From: Halocaridina rubra
Taxonomy: Eukaryota > Arthropoda > Malacostraca > Decapoda > Atyidae
Assembly (NCBI GenBank): GCA_037179515.1
Contig: JAXCGZ010005665.1
Location: forward strand, 97,501 to 161,500
Length of the DNA: 64,000 bases
Reading direction: 5' to 3'
In this document: piece by piece, positions 1-10,806 of the stretch
How the letters are laid out: each line of letters opens with the position of its first letter
Position numbering within the stretch: position 1 is the stretch's first letter
Notes under the pieces: model-generated
What the model saw: only the letters and a program-made list of their open reading frames with translations
What the model was told of the DNA's origin: nothing
The model's database searches: none
Program-made: the position numbers and the translations under genes

Positions 1-38
1 TAATAATAATAATAATAATAATAACAATAATAATAATA
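1..38. repeat. (AAT)n microsatellite
   Basis: Runs off the left edge; one aac interruption. Confidence 0.9.
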
Positions 39-189
39 CTTCTTTCAGTCCAGTTCCAGAGGTCATCTTGCAAATGATTATAAATGACCACAAAAAACAA
101 ACAAAAAAACAAACAACAAAATCAGACAGAATAAACAGTTACATCTATAATAATGACTGAAACAACTCATTATTATTTCAACAACCGTA

Positions 190-815
190 AAAGTCATTCA
201 GGTAGATTCGTATCTGTTAGAATTACACATATATACATATACATGGCCTCATTCTCCCTTGTAAGGGGGTGAGCCCAGCCAAAAAACACGCATTCACCAC
301 CACGATCCACACATACCTCAACTACTTTTCTTAGCTCCTTGGGGATATAGGGTTGCCACATATCCCTCCCTTTCCACCTTGCTTGGGTCACCCACAAGGT
401 AGGCAAGCAAGGATATTCTACAATGAGATTCGACAGCCGCAGCTGGTGTACCCCCACCGATTCATCACATTGCAACTCCTCTCACACTCGTCCATCAGTT
501 CACTGAGTTAGCAGGTACGAGAAATCCCTTTGGCCCGTGTCACCTATACATAATCTTCCTCCACTCAGTCCAATCTCCAGCATGCTCTCTTCCCAGCTCC
601 ACTGCGCCATCCATCTATCTCTTTTTGCCATCACTTCTGCACTCCACACTCTTCGCTCATCACTCATCCATTCCATGTGTCCAAACCAACTCAATACTCT
701 CTGACACCCGTTCTCTGTCTGATATCCTCATTTCTTACTCTATTTTAAATATACCAGTCATACTTCTCAAACACATCTCCATTAGTATTACACATGCGAA
801 TACTTTCACGCAGAA
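190..815 (-). mobile_element. RTE-like LINE, decayed C-terminal end and 3' UTR
   Basis: Read from 815 down, the frames give CLRSMTGIFKIE, then after frameshifts a WFGHMEWMSDERRVWSAEV segment, like the C-terminus of RTE-type LINE polyproteins (pattern RWFGHVERMxxxR). The 3' part from about 470 to 190 is a dispersed sequence (WQPYIPKELRKVVEVCVD frame, then ACCCCCTTACAAGGG and a TATG-rich end) that recurs alone at many other sites in this window as 5'-truncated copies. Stops and frameshifts make it non-functional. Confidence 0.55.
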
Positions 816-829
816 ATAACTACATAAAA

Positions 830-1650
830 TAGCAACCAGAAATACTATATTAATATTTCCACAACAGTAGAAGTTACATAAATATATTTGTATCACTTTG
901 CAAATAATCTACACGTCGTAGGCTATAAGAAGACATTTGAAATTCCGACAAAATATTACTAGAATAAGACCGTAATAGGCTATGCGGTTTATTTTTACAT
1001 TGACAATAATTCTGCAGTAAAATCCGAACTAGGTAAAAGCTGCTATGCAATATGTTCTTACTGTAATTCCAGTGTCTGCCTGCAGGTTATGCTTGCAAAA
1101 TGCTAGCTTAATATATAATTAGACCTACAATTATATTTAGCTTATTTATTATTCCTACAATCATATTTTTTTTTTCTTTTATTTTTTAAATGTCAAATGT
1201 ACAATATTTACAATTGTTAAATGATTACAAAATTACATTGGTTAATATGTAATTAACCCTAGTTTTGTTTTTATATATTCATTGCTAGCCCACACTAGGT
1301 AATGGTTTTACGAATTTTGGTATAAAATTACATAGTTATATTTAAACTACTAATGCTACTACTACCTCTGCTGCTGCTACTACTACTACTACTTCTAATA
1401 ATATTAATAGTAATAATAACCACAAAAATAATAATTCTAAAAAAGTTTACGTAAGAGAAATCCAGAGTTATGGCCTTATCACATACGAGTCTGTAATATT
1501 TGCCAGATGCCTCATTGAAATCCTAAATATAACAAATAATAACATACTTGTACGTGCAACCATTTCTCGAGATTTAATAATACCTTTTACAGGAAAAATG
1601 GACACACTTGCCAAAATATGACGCTAGAAATTGGTCGATAAATTGGGGAA
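830..1650. other. AT-rich sequence, no gene seen
   Basis: Only short (ACT)/(AAT) runs around 1350-1430. No open frame with coding character. Confidence 0.5.
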
Positions 1651-1652
1651 TT

Positions 1653-1711
1653 TAGCTCTCTCTCTCTCTCTCTCTAGAAAATGATCGATGAAGTAAGGAG
1701 TCAAGTCGAGA

Positions 1712-1742
<31 letters not shown>

Positions 1743-1778
1743 AGTTTGTTGATAAATTGAGGAATCAAGTCGAGTATG

Positions 1779-1839
<61 letters not shown>
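1653..1839. repeat. Three (CT)n tracts with a duplicated spacer
   Basis: (CT)n at about 1657-1675, 1713-1740 and 1783-1839. The spacers are related (gatcgatgaagtaaggagtc, aagtcgag and ttgataaattgaggaatcaa, gtcgag; also gtcgataaattggggaattt before the first), so the whole unit is a higher-order tandem repeat of ~65 bp. Confidence 0.75.
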
Positions 1840-1846
<7 letters not shown>

Positions 1847-1899
1847 CTTTTCCAGATTTGTTAAATTGGAAAAATATCATACATAGCCTGTCTTTCAAC

Positions 1900-3055
1900 T
1901 AACCTAATTCTGAAGGGTGCAATATCAATTGATCCAATTTAAACTTAACCTAACCTGTACCATAAACATGTACTTTTTCTTCATGAGTTTAAAAGGTTAG
2001 ATCAATTAAATCTGAAACCAATTTCTAGATATAATGTGTTGTTATTTTCCTTAATTTAGGTTAGCCCTAGAAATATTTTACCCGAATTAGCTGTGTGAAG
2101 TATACCTTCATGTATACTTTTCACCTGAGACCTATAAAAATTGAGTGCTATAGACTCAGTAAATCTGTCAGTGTGTTAGTTGGTCTATCATTGACCAAGC
2201 TATCTATCAGAGATGCAATCATATTTTCCAAAATAACAACAGCTGGCAATATCATCAATTCATTTAGGTAACTCTCTTGATGGATCGGAGTTGTTAAAAT
2301 GATAATTTTCTGGTATTGAACACCGAATTTCTGAATTTATTTCTTTTAAGGCCAAATAAACCACACATGACAATACATTATAATGAATTTGGGCAACTTT
2401 TAATGAATCGAATAAAGACAAATTTCTTAATCTGTTTTCTTTTGTTTATGGAAAATAGTTTGCCTGAATTGAGGACAGGTTAATATGGGGGTGTCTATGG
2501 CAACATTGGAATGGGAATTAACACATAAACCGGCTAAGATTATCCATAAAAGGAATAAAACACATCAATTAAATATTAACATTTTCATTATTTTAAGATT
2601 TTACAAGACAATCCTCGCCTCCAACAGCTGGAATTATGAACAAAAGATGTTTTCCTGAAATTCTTTCTATCATTCCATAATTTCCATGACAATAGTGGTG
2701 GTCGTAACAGCTTTTATACAGAGGATGATTAACCCATTGTGCAATTTCTTAATCCTATATTGTATGATATTTTTTAAGACTTTTGTTTTATTTATCACTT
2801 TCCTCGCATGGTTTGCGATTACGGTATTACTTAAGTACTAATGTTTAATACCTATAAAAAATCATGTAATTATTAGATAATTGCTAAGCGAAGGCCATGA
2901 AAAATTGAAAAAAAAATGTCTTGAATTCTGACTTATAAAACTCTTGAATTAAACGAGAGTAAATAATAATGGTCCTGTTTTAATCTCGATCTGAGTAAAA
3001 AACTCATTACAACTATTAAATAAAATCTTGAATTAACAATGTATGTGCACCGTTT
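1900..3055. other. AT-rich sequence, no gene seen
   Basis: Nothing recognised on either strand. Confidence 0.5.
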
Positions 3056-3059
3056 AATG

Positions 3060-3210
3060 CCTCACACTTATTCCCCATTCGAATGGGGTTGGACTCGGAC
3101 TAGTTGGAGCTGGGGAATTAGTGAATGCTCTTCCTAGCACTCTGCGGAAGGCTCGAACAAGGGTTTGTCATTTACTGAACTAAGCACCCTGACTACGGCA
3201 CTACAGCGGT
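3060..3210 (-). mobile_element. tRNA-derived SINE, family 1
   Basis: Reverse of the family tail: ccccattcgaatggggttgg, gactagttggagctggggaa, then gctcgaacaagggtttgtca. The family has a tRNA-like head with A and B boxes and a body ending CCCCAGCTCCAACCTGTCTG plus TGTCCACCCCCATTCGAATG. Confidence 0.65.
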
Positions 3211-3292
3211 AATATAACAAATATTAGAGACCTAACATTTTGGGTTCTGCTTTTAGTTTTATAAAAAAAAAATATATATATGCTTTCTTGAG

Positions 3293-3460
3293 AGCCGCGG
3301 AAGCTCAGTGGTATAATGCGCGAGTCGTGATGCGCCTAACGCGGGATTGATCCCACCGCGAGCGTTAAGAACGACATCCAGCCTTAATTCTCCGGCTCCA
3401 AAATGTCTGTGTTCACCCCCATTCGAATTGGGACTAACTGTGACACAATATGGTGTATTT
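3293..3460 (+). mobile_element. tRNA-derived SINE, family 1
   Basis: Head gccgcggaagctcagtggta (A box AGCTCAGTGG), B-box-like ggattgatccc, body ccttaattctccggctccaa and gttcacccccattcgaattg. Confidence 0.75.
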
Positions 3461-3594
3461 TTTGTTCTCTTCAGGTATCCTACCATTAAGTAGTTCAATG
3501 GGTCATAACTGTCAATACCCATCATAGGTCAAAGGTCATATAAATATGCACGTCATGCTACAAATAACCTTATGTCCCAAGGCTATACTAGGTT

Positions 3595-4440
3595 AGTGAC
3601 ACCTTTGATTAGGCCATTTCTATAAATCCCCAAAAATATTTGAACTATCCATACGTCACTTTTGAATCAGCCATAAGGAACGGATAACCTAGCATTATGT
3701 AAATAAAACCTATCTATTTATCTATATACATAAGTCATTTTCCCCTTATAAGGGGAGTGGCTGAGTCAAGACAAAATATTCTGACTCTCTGGGAAGAGAA
3801 GAAACAGAGGAGGGGATTGCCAGTCCCCTCGCTCCGCCCCATTCTGTGAAAAATAGCTAAGCGATATGTTTGAACTATCCTTAATTCATCTTTGAATCAG
3901 CCATAAGTAAAGAATATACAAGCATTGAGTGAAATAGCTCGAAGTAATGCTTGAACTATCTGAAAGTCTCCATTGAACCAGCATACACACATATTCAGTG
4001 AGTAACAATAGTCCAAAGTAATGTTTGACCTATCCGTGTCACCTCTGAGTCAGCCATAAGTAACGCATGTACTAGCATGAAGTGAAAAAAATAGCCAAAA
4101 GTAATGTCTGAACTAGCCAAACGTCATCTCTGAATCAGCAATAAGTAAGCATACACTAGTAGTAATTAAATATTAATGACCAAAGTAATGTATGAACTAT
4201 CCGTAATTCACCTTTGAACAAGCCATTAGTACAGTATATACTACTATTAGTGAAACACACTAGCAAAGAGTAATACTGGTATATGAACTATCCATAAGTC
4301 ACCTTTAAACTGGCTGCAAATAAAGCATATATTAGCAGTAAGTGAAAAACAAAAACCCAATTTAATGTATGAACTATCCTTATATAATTCAAACTTATAT
4401 GTAGCCATAAGCAAAGAATATACTAAAATTATATGAATTA
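3595..4440. repeat. Minisatellite, about nine diverged units of ~83 bp
   Basis: Blocks tgaactatcc, tcacctttgaatcagccata, agtaaagcatatactagca and gccaaagtaatg recur in order roughly every 75-90 bases. A short dispersed repeat interrupts it at 3725-3850. No frame stays open across the units. Confidence 0.75.
3725..3850 (-). mobile_element. Short dispersed repeat (CCCCTTATAAGGGG type)
   Basis: ttccccttataaggggagtg, gctgagtcaa, gaagagaagaaacagaggag and tcccctcgctccgccccatt recur at 20445, 26375, 35455 (reversed) and 42570. The hairpin head resembles the RTE-like 3' end, so it may be a subfamily terminus. Here it interrupts the 83 bp minisatellite. Confidence 0.45.
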
Positions 4441-4473
4441 CTGATATAGAAGTGGTTTATCCATAGAACTGTG

Positions 4474-4758
4474 ATGGCTTATAGTTCAAGTCCTTCCGCG
4501 AACACAATGTAAATTGAAATAATTGGTAGAAATCCCAATGCAGGATGTTAGGAAGGGCAATCACCTTTCATTCCCCAACTCCAACCAGTCTGTGTCCATC
4601 CCCACGCGATTGGAAAAATGGCTTATAGTTCAATTCCTTCCCCGAACACAAAGTAAATTGAGATAATTGGTAGTAAGCCCAATGAAGGACGTTAGGAAGG
4701 GCAATCAGCTTTCATTCCCCAGCTCCAACCAGTCTGTGTCCATCCCCACGCGATTGAC
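4474..4758 (+). repeat. Head-to-tail duplicated family 1 SINE (two 140-145 bp units)
   Basis: The segment beginning atggcttatagttcaa and ending gtccatccccacgcgattg occurs at 4474-4618 and again at 4619-4758, about 93% alike by eye. Each holds gttaggaagggcaatca and ccaaccagtctgtgtccatc of SINE family 1. Confidence 0.7.
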
Positions 4759-5057
4759 AAGGTTAGAAATATCCATTAACTGGTAAGGAGATTCAAGCCG
4801 TGACTCGAGTATGTCTGAACTAAGAAAACAAAACCTCAGACACCGAATGAATAGAATACCATATGTTAAAAAAGGTATTTACATTTGCCCACAAGTCTTC
4901 ATGGCTGGGTGGCTGTGTGTACACAGCCTCATTCAGTCCCTATTGTGTCTTTCTTTATGGTTTGCTAATACAAATTTTTTTCCATACAGAAGTTGGAAGG
5001 GAGAAGTCAAGCAAGTGGTACTTCTTGAATAATTAATATAAGTTTTTGCTTCAGATA

Positions 5058-5058
5058 A

Positions 5059-5114
<56 letters not shown>

Positions 5115-5382
5115 TGGTAATGACGAAGAAGAAGAAGAAGAAGAAGAAGAAGAAGAAGAAGAAGAAGAAGAAGGAGGAGGAGGAGGAGGAGGAGGAGGAG
5201 GAGGAGGAGGAGGAGGAGGAGGAGGAGAAGAAGAAGAAGAAGAAGAAGAAGAAGAAGAAGAAGAAGAAGAAGAAGGAGGAGGAGGGTAAGAAAAAAAAAG
5301 GAGAGGGAGGAGGAGGAAGACGAGGAGGGGAAAAAGAAAAAGGAGGAGGAGGAGGATAAGAAGAAGAAGAAGGAGAAGAAGA
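5058..5382. repeat. (AAT)n followed by a GAA/GGA polypurine block
   Basis: (AAT)n to 5112, then uninterrupted purines at 5125-5286 (GAA, GGA, GAA, GGA blocks), extended to 5382 with only three pyrimidine interruptions. Confidence 0.95.
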
Positions 5383-5606
5383 ACCCATACGAAATATGGC
5401 TCTGCCTTAACCATATGTCTCCCCTTAGACCCATCAAACAGCAAATATATAAGATACGAAGTAGACAACATCACAACACTAATATCATCATGTCTGGGTT
5501 ATTTATCATCAAAACACTAGGAAAACACAGCCACAGCAGCTGAATGTAATAATAGTGATATATGACATATCTCTTTAAGGGGAAGTAAACAAAAATAAAT
5601 TTTAAG

Positions 5607-5650
5607 GGGGCCGCGGTGGCGCAGTGGTTATGAACAATCTCTCACTTCAA
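5607..5650 (+). mobile_element. tRNA-like head of a truncated family 1 SINE
   Basis: gggggccgcggtggcgcagt, ggttatgaac: A box region only. A full copy follows about 50 bases later. Confidence 0.5.
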
Positions 5651-5699
5651 GACTCATGTATACACATTAAATTCAAGAGGGGTACGTAGAAATCAGATT

Positions 5700-5865
5700 A
5701 GGAACCACGGTAGCGTAGTGGTTAGAGCACTTGAATCGGAAAGTGACAAATCCGTGTTCGAGCCCTTCGCTGAACGCTAGGAAGGGCATCTAACCTTGAT
5801 TCCCCAGCTCCAACATGTCTGTGCCCATCCCCAATAGGATTGGGATTAATAATGACACGTAAAAC
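5700..5865 (+). mobile_element. tRNA-derived SINE, family 1, well preserved
   Basis: Head aaccacggtagcgtagtggt, tagagcacttgaatcggaaa, B box GTTCGAGCCC, then ttgattccccagctccaaca and ccatccccaataggattggg. Confidence 0.8.
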
Positions 5866-6419
5866 GTCAAAAAATAAACAAACAAACAAAAACAACCTTT
5901 ATTAGCAGCGCCTCTGCACCTCTGTGGATCAGTGCCTGCGTCCCACCATGGAGATCCTGGGTGCTATTCACCAAAGTGACCACACGACTTCTCTGCGCCA
6001 GAGGGGATAATAAGGCGAGGCTGGTGGCATCCTTCGCTAAGTAGCCGTGAAAATCATACTCACTCAAGCTTTCGGAAGTCATACTTCCATCGCCAGGAGC
6101 ACACACACGCGTATTTCACAATAGGTCACTTAAGTTATCTCTCCTGCGAGAGAGGAATAACTTCCAAAGATTATCTTTCAAAGGAAGATAAACCATGTGC
6201 ACACGTCCCCATGTACAGTTATCTGAATAAAAAAAAAAATCCTCTTTGTTTATCAAAGAATTATATGTTAGCAAAGATGACAAACAAATTTAAATATAGT
6301 CACGCTGACACACAGATAGATGGATATATAGATAGACAGAGAGTCAAAATACTATTCCTAGAGCAAAGATAAACACATTAATAACAGTTAAATCTTACAA
6401 TTTATATAGAAGTTACACT

Positions 6420-6429
6420 GACACACACA

Positions 6430-6485
<56 letters not shown>

Positions 6486-6493
6486 AGAGAGAA

Positions 6494-6546
<53 letters not shown>
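6420..6546. repeat. Compound (AC)n(AG)n microsatellite
   Basis: (AC)n to 6447 then imperfect (AG)n. Confidence 0.9.
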
Positions 6547-6549
<3 letters not shown>

Positions 6550-6795
6550 AAAAGTACTATTCAGACAGCCAGCGCTGAACACGTTAACAACAGTTAAATC
6601 TTAACCATTTGTATAGAAATCCACCATTCCTCCATCACTTGGATTTTCTGTATTGATAGGGAATGGAAAGTAATGAGAGGAGATTAAAATTTGTAATCGT
6701 CATCAAAGAATTTTACAGGAAGCGGTTAAGGTATAAGATTGCTGTTTTATACCTCAATGGAAACATTTCACTTAACATTCAATAATAAATAACAT

Positions 6796-6895
6796 CTACT
6801 ACTACTACTACTATTACTACTACTACTACTACTTCTACTACTAATAATAATAATTATTATTATTATTATTATTAGTTGTAGTAGTAGTATTAATA
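6796..6895. repeat. Self-complementary (ACT/AAT)n-(ATT/AGT)n microsatellite
   Basis: The first half is (act)n then (aat)n; the second half is (att)n then (agt)n, the reverse complement of the first, so the tract can fold on itself. Confidence 0.8.
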
Positions 6896-7050
6896 ACTCC
6901 TCTTAGGTCCTTATAGGATAAAGAGCTGCTACAATTCCCTCATTACCCTCCTTGGGTCATCCACAGGGTAAGTGGGCAAGAATCATCTGCCGTTTGCCCC
7001 GACAGCCGCAGCTACTTTACCCCATTGCTTCACTTCATGGCAATTCCCCT
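6895..7050 (-). mobile_element. RTE-like LINE 3' UTR fragment
   Basis: Matches the 300-480 part of the LINE at the window start: cctccttgggtcatccacagg, gacagccgcagct and the gctcctt-type segment, diverged. It is preceded by a (CTA)n/(AAT)n microsatellite. Confidence 0.5.
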
Positions 7051-7164
7051 TAAACCCATTACATGTGCATATAAACACTCATAACAAAACATCTAAAAAT
7101 AATACGGTATGATATGAAATGTATATATGCATACACACACCCACAATAAAGCAAAAATAATGTG

Positions 7165-7265
7165 GTATATAAGACACGGTTAGCTTCTGGTGAATGTGTT
7201 CTTTGACTCGGCCACCCCTTTACAAGGAGGATTGCGACCACCGTAAATGTATGTACATGTACGTA
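7165..7265 (+). mobile_element. RTE-like LINE 3' end fragment
   Basis: Contains the terminal segment gaatgtgttctttgactcgg followed by ccacccctttacaaggagg and a tatgtacatg-type tail, in the opposite direction to the fragment just before it. Confidence 0.5.
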
Positions 7266-7560
7266 AGTTATGAGTTCACATCTAACGGGAAAAAGATCAA
7301 ACATATCTCGCAAATTGATCGTTGAAAGTCAAACTCTTGAGCCAGTGCGCATTAAGCCATCGGAGGAGAAGGGTCACATTCTCCAATCATGATTAGCCAT
7401 TCTGCGATAATATATTCTTTTATGCTCTCTCTGTTTATTTCTGAATGTTAAACAGAGGTTATTGATGATTAGCAAAAACGAGAGTACAGTTAAATACCTG
7501 TAAACGTACGAATGAATAGTGAGATTACTGAGCAGCGGGATGATGGTTGGGGTGAAATAG

Positions 7561-7640
7561 AATGATAATGATAATAATAATAATAATGATAATAATAATA
7601 ATAATAATAACAGCCGCAGTAGTAGTACTAATAATAATAA

Positions 7641-7674
<34 letters not shown>

Positions 7675-7680
7675 TATAAT
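7561..7680. repeat. (AAT)n microsatellite, interrupted
   Basis: aat units with gat and a cagccgcagtagtagt interruption. Confidence 0.85.
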
Positions 7681-7739
7681 AACGATGATTCTTGGTTTCC
7701 TTGGTGTGGCTCTTTATATACAACTATTTACTGGCAGAC

Positions 7740-7870
7740 TGTAATGGAAGCAACAAACCAGTGTTCGATCCCTCCGCGGGGAGTAACGAATGAGCAAAAT
7801 GCCTTAATTCCCCAGCTCCAACCTGTCTGCGTCCAATACCATCTGAATGCGAATTAAAAGTGACACATGA
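7740..7870 (+). mobile_element. tRNA-derived SINE, family 1, head decayed
   Basis: gtgttcgatccctccgcggg, ccttaattccccagctccaa, cctgtctgcgtcc. Confidence 0.65.
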
Positions 7871-7879
7871 AACGAAAAA

Positions 7880-8140
7880 CAACAACAGATGAAGTTTGCC
7901 ACGTGTGACGTGTCACTTTGGTGTGAAAGCTACCTAATCCGCCACAGCTAGCAAAACTTAACATCAGTAGAATACAAAGTTCATCTGCTGTTGTTTGTCG
8001 TTTCATGCAAGTCGCACGCGGCACGTGGGACGTGTCACACCACTTCTGCGTGAAAGGTTTCATATATTTCCAGATGTTCACTTTCAACTGGCGTGCCACG
8101 TGCGACGTGCCACTTTGGTGTTAAAGCGGCCTTAGAGATT
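7880..8140. mobile_element. Foldback or MITE-like element
   Basis: Internal inverted repeat: gaaacgaaaaacaacaacag at 7869-7888 against ctgctgttgtttgtcgtttc at 7986-8005. The end near 8134 (gtgccactttggtgttaaag, cggcctta) recurs at 7911-7935 and, as gccgcttttacaccaaagtg, at 19355-19374. This is consistent with a family having complex terminal repeats. Confidence 0.45.
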
Positions 8141-8525
8141 GTTTGTACCCTTATATGTAAACAAACATAATTACCTTCAATTTGCAGACAAATTCTATAT
8201 TTAAATTAACATCTTTTCATAAACATCTGTGCCATTAGAGATCGTTCTATCTAAATCTTTAAGGGAATTAATATAAACAGAAAACAGAAATAGCAAAAAT
8301 CCATTTAATTTGACTGTTCGTCACGAATGAGAGAATCGGCTTAGCAGAGATTAGATTAATATGAAGTACTTTTGTGATTTACGCAAAATTCGTGGAATTT
8401 CCATGTTCGTGCTAACCTTAATAGCTTTTAGCATTGGAAACGAACGTGAGTGTGAGTACACGAAATACTGGCCACGAATGTTGAGAACACATTTTATTAT
8501 AACCTTAATACTCTAAAAAAAAAAA
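8140..8525. other. AT-rich sequence, nothing recognised
   Basis: No repeat family or exon noticed. Confidence 0.4.
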
Positions 8526-8529
8526 AAAA

Positions 8530-8805
8530 TTATGATTGTGACACCAGGACGGGCCAAAAAAAAAATAATAATATAAAACAGCCCTCATAGGGCCTGGGTA
8601 CAAAGAATACATAAAGTAAAGAGAAACAGAGATGGAGAGTGCAATGACTTGTCAGATGTGAAGGGATAATAAAAGATGTGTGATGAATATCCAAGAATAT
8701 TCAGTGTAGCTGTAGGCATAGAAAAAGAACCGTAACTGAAGGAAGACTTAACATCGAACTGTCCTGGACAGACCTATTTAAGTTCAAAAAACCTTCAGCT
8801 GATTA
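8530..8805 (-). mobile_element. SINE-like family 3 (shares LINE 3' tail)
   Basis: Minus-strand 3' end: gccctatgagggctg, ggcccgtcctggtgtcacaa, tcat then A-rich. Body: tgacaagtcattgcactctc, tattcttggatattcatcac, ggttctttttctatgcctac, aggtctgtccaggacagttc. The 3' tail matches the LINE at 46.6 kb. About 280 bp; no tRNA-like head is visible. Confidence 0.65.
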
Positions 8806-8814
8806 AAGGTTTTT

Positions 8815-9090
8815 GATGCATGGCAAAGGCAAGAGACAGTGATAGCACTAGAGCTCGACTATATAAATATACCATATAGCCGGGGCCCAAGCCCCATCTC
8901 GTCACAAGGACCCAGTGATCTCCAGGCAATAGCTGCATAATCAGGCAGACCTATAGGACCAACCCCCATCTAATTGCCAAATTTAATCGACAACGACATG
9001 AGACAATAACAACTAATCCAGCTCCGGCTAAGGATCAAACCTGGAGCCACAATATTACCAGCCCCAGTCGCTACCAACGTCAATACAAGA
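8815..9090 (-). mobile_element. tRNA-like SINE, family 4
   Basis: ggcaaaggcaagagacagtg, cagtgatctccaggcaatag, gcataatcaggcagacctat, atttaatcgacaacgacatg, agccccagtcgctaccaacg. The minus strand reads gttggtagcgactggggctg then ccaggtttgatcct, A- and B-box-like. Shared with 55.2 kb. Confidence 0.6.
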
Positions 9091-9354
9091 GGTCATGTTC
9101 ACGAATGGCAAAAGTACACTTTTTTTTCTTTTTTCCTTTACGAACTTTCAATTGTTTCGTGCTCCACAAATACTTTCCAAAAGGCTTTAGAAGTACGAGG
9201 GGAAAATTGGTTTATATAATCACTACAACTTGCGTTTTCTTTTGCTTCGGGTATGCGTTTTCCATGTCAATCTCTCGTTCACTTTTATTGTCGTTTGGGT
9301 TCAGTATTGAAGTATTGACTACATACACATATTCATATATACACACATACAAAC

Positions 9355-9640
9355 ATATATAATTGCTGCAATTCCCTTGTAAGGGTGTGGCCGAGTCAAT
9401 ACACACCTCCCACCAAAACCAAATAATGCCTTGTCCTTAACCTTTTTCTTTTCCTTCGTCTTGGAATTTTCTCGTGCCCGGGCCTTTACTGATGAGGGCA
9501 GTTTCTGCCTGTCCCGGTATCACACTCATAAAAAAAAATACCTCGATCGCTCCTCTGAGCTCCTTGGGAATCAAGGGCTGACACAGTTCCCCCACCACCC
9601 TACCAGGGTCACCCACAGGGAAAACAGAGTGAAAAATCAA
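9355..9640 (-). mobile_element. RTE-like LINE 3' end, split by another LINE tail
   Basis: The two halves, 9355-9420 (ttcccttgtaagggtgtggc, gagtcaa) and 9537-9640 (gagctccttgggaatcaagg, gtcacccacaggg), are contiguous in other copies. Here they are separated by a 3' end of the LINE found at 46.6-48.4 kb. Confidence 0.55.
9421..9536 (+). mobile_element. LINE 3' tail inserted in an RTE-like fragment
   Basis: tctcgtgcccgggcctttac through gatgagggcagtttctgcct and tatcacactcat ending in a short A run is the same 3' terminus as the LINE in CHP1 intron 1 (46605-46700, other strand). The A run marks the 3' end of a 5'-truncated insertion. Confidence 0.6.
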
Positions 9641-9789
9641 TTAATTTATTGCCATACTGATGAAATAACAAGAATAATAAAATAATATTAAAAGTCAACA
9701 AGTTTTACTAAACACATCATAGGGTCAGGTAAGGTTAGGTTCAAACGAGTTCAGTCAATACGGGTTTTTTGGTAATTATCATTACTATT

Positions 9790-9897
9790 GTTTATTATTA
9801 TTATTATTATATTATTATTATTATTATTATTGTTATCAATATTATTATTATTATTATTATTATGATGATGATGATGATAATGATTATTATTACCATC

Positions 9898-9945
<48 letters not shown>
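9790..9945. repeat. (ATT)n microsatellite, interrupted
   Basis: att units with a short gat block at 9863-9880. Confidence 0.85.
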
Positions 9946-10306
9946 ACCATCTCAATCAATATTATCATCTACCTTGACTTTAAATCCGCTCAGTTTCGCT
10001 GTCATCTGTAGACTTTAATTATCATTTTGTATCGCTTCAAAAGCGCCTCTTAAGTGATGACTTTGCCCAATACAATAACGTGACTGGCATATACCCAAAA
10101 TGGAATACTCACGGAAAGTAATAGGCCTGCTCACCTCCCCCCCCCAACCCCAGATGCCCAATTGCAAATACTAAAACACCTCTTAAATAAATATTTCATT
10201 TGTAAGAGTTTACACACATACATACATAAATTCATATATACATAAATACATATATACATACATACATGCATGCACAAAGTATCTGCGTATAGAATGTTAG
10301 TCAATG

Positions 10307-10310
<4 letters not shown>

Positions 10311-10405
<95 letters not shown>

Positions 10406-10427
10406 TTTATACTTGGAGAAAGACTTG

Positions 10428-10475
<48 letters not shown>
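10311..10475. repeat. (GA)45 and (GT)n microsatellites
   Basis: Perfect (GA)n of 90 bases, 30 bases of unique sequence, then perfect (GT)n of ~43 bases. Confidence 0.95.
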
Positions 10476-10479
<4 letters not shown>

Positions 10480-10649
10480 ATATCCATGGGGTAGGAGTTT
10501 AAAACATATGCCAAGTCCAACTTAACACATTTAGCAAACAATAAGAAGTTTAAAACGATGAATAAAAATAATTTTAAACTTTTTTCAAAATGACACTTTC
10601 ATTAAACATTTGTATGATTACGTACTCGAACGTTGATCAATTTTTTTAA

Positions 10650-10806
10650 CGTTTTATGTCTCTATCAATCCCTATTACGGGGGTGGACACAATCAGGTTG
10701 GAACTGAGGAATTAAGTCTGGATGTCCTTCTAACTCTCCGCGGTGGGCTCGATCGCAGGTCTGTCACCTCCTGAGTCGAGTGTTCTAACCACTGACCTAC
10801 CGCATG
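10650..10806 (-). mobile_element. tRNA-derived SINE, family 1
   Basis: Antisense tail attacgggggtggacacaat, gttggaactgaggaattaag, then gggctcgatcgcaggtctgt and tctaaccactgacctaccgc (head). Confidence 0.75.

Noticed and set aside
4933..5474. Open frames of 128-155 codons made of Ser, Leu, Phe, Lys or Glu runs
   Set aside because: They are translations of the AAT/GAA/GGA microsatellite block in all frames; no start context, domain or splice support.
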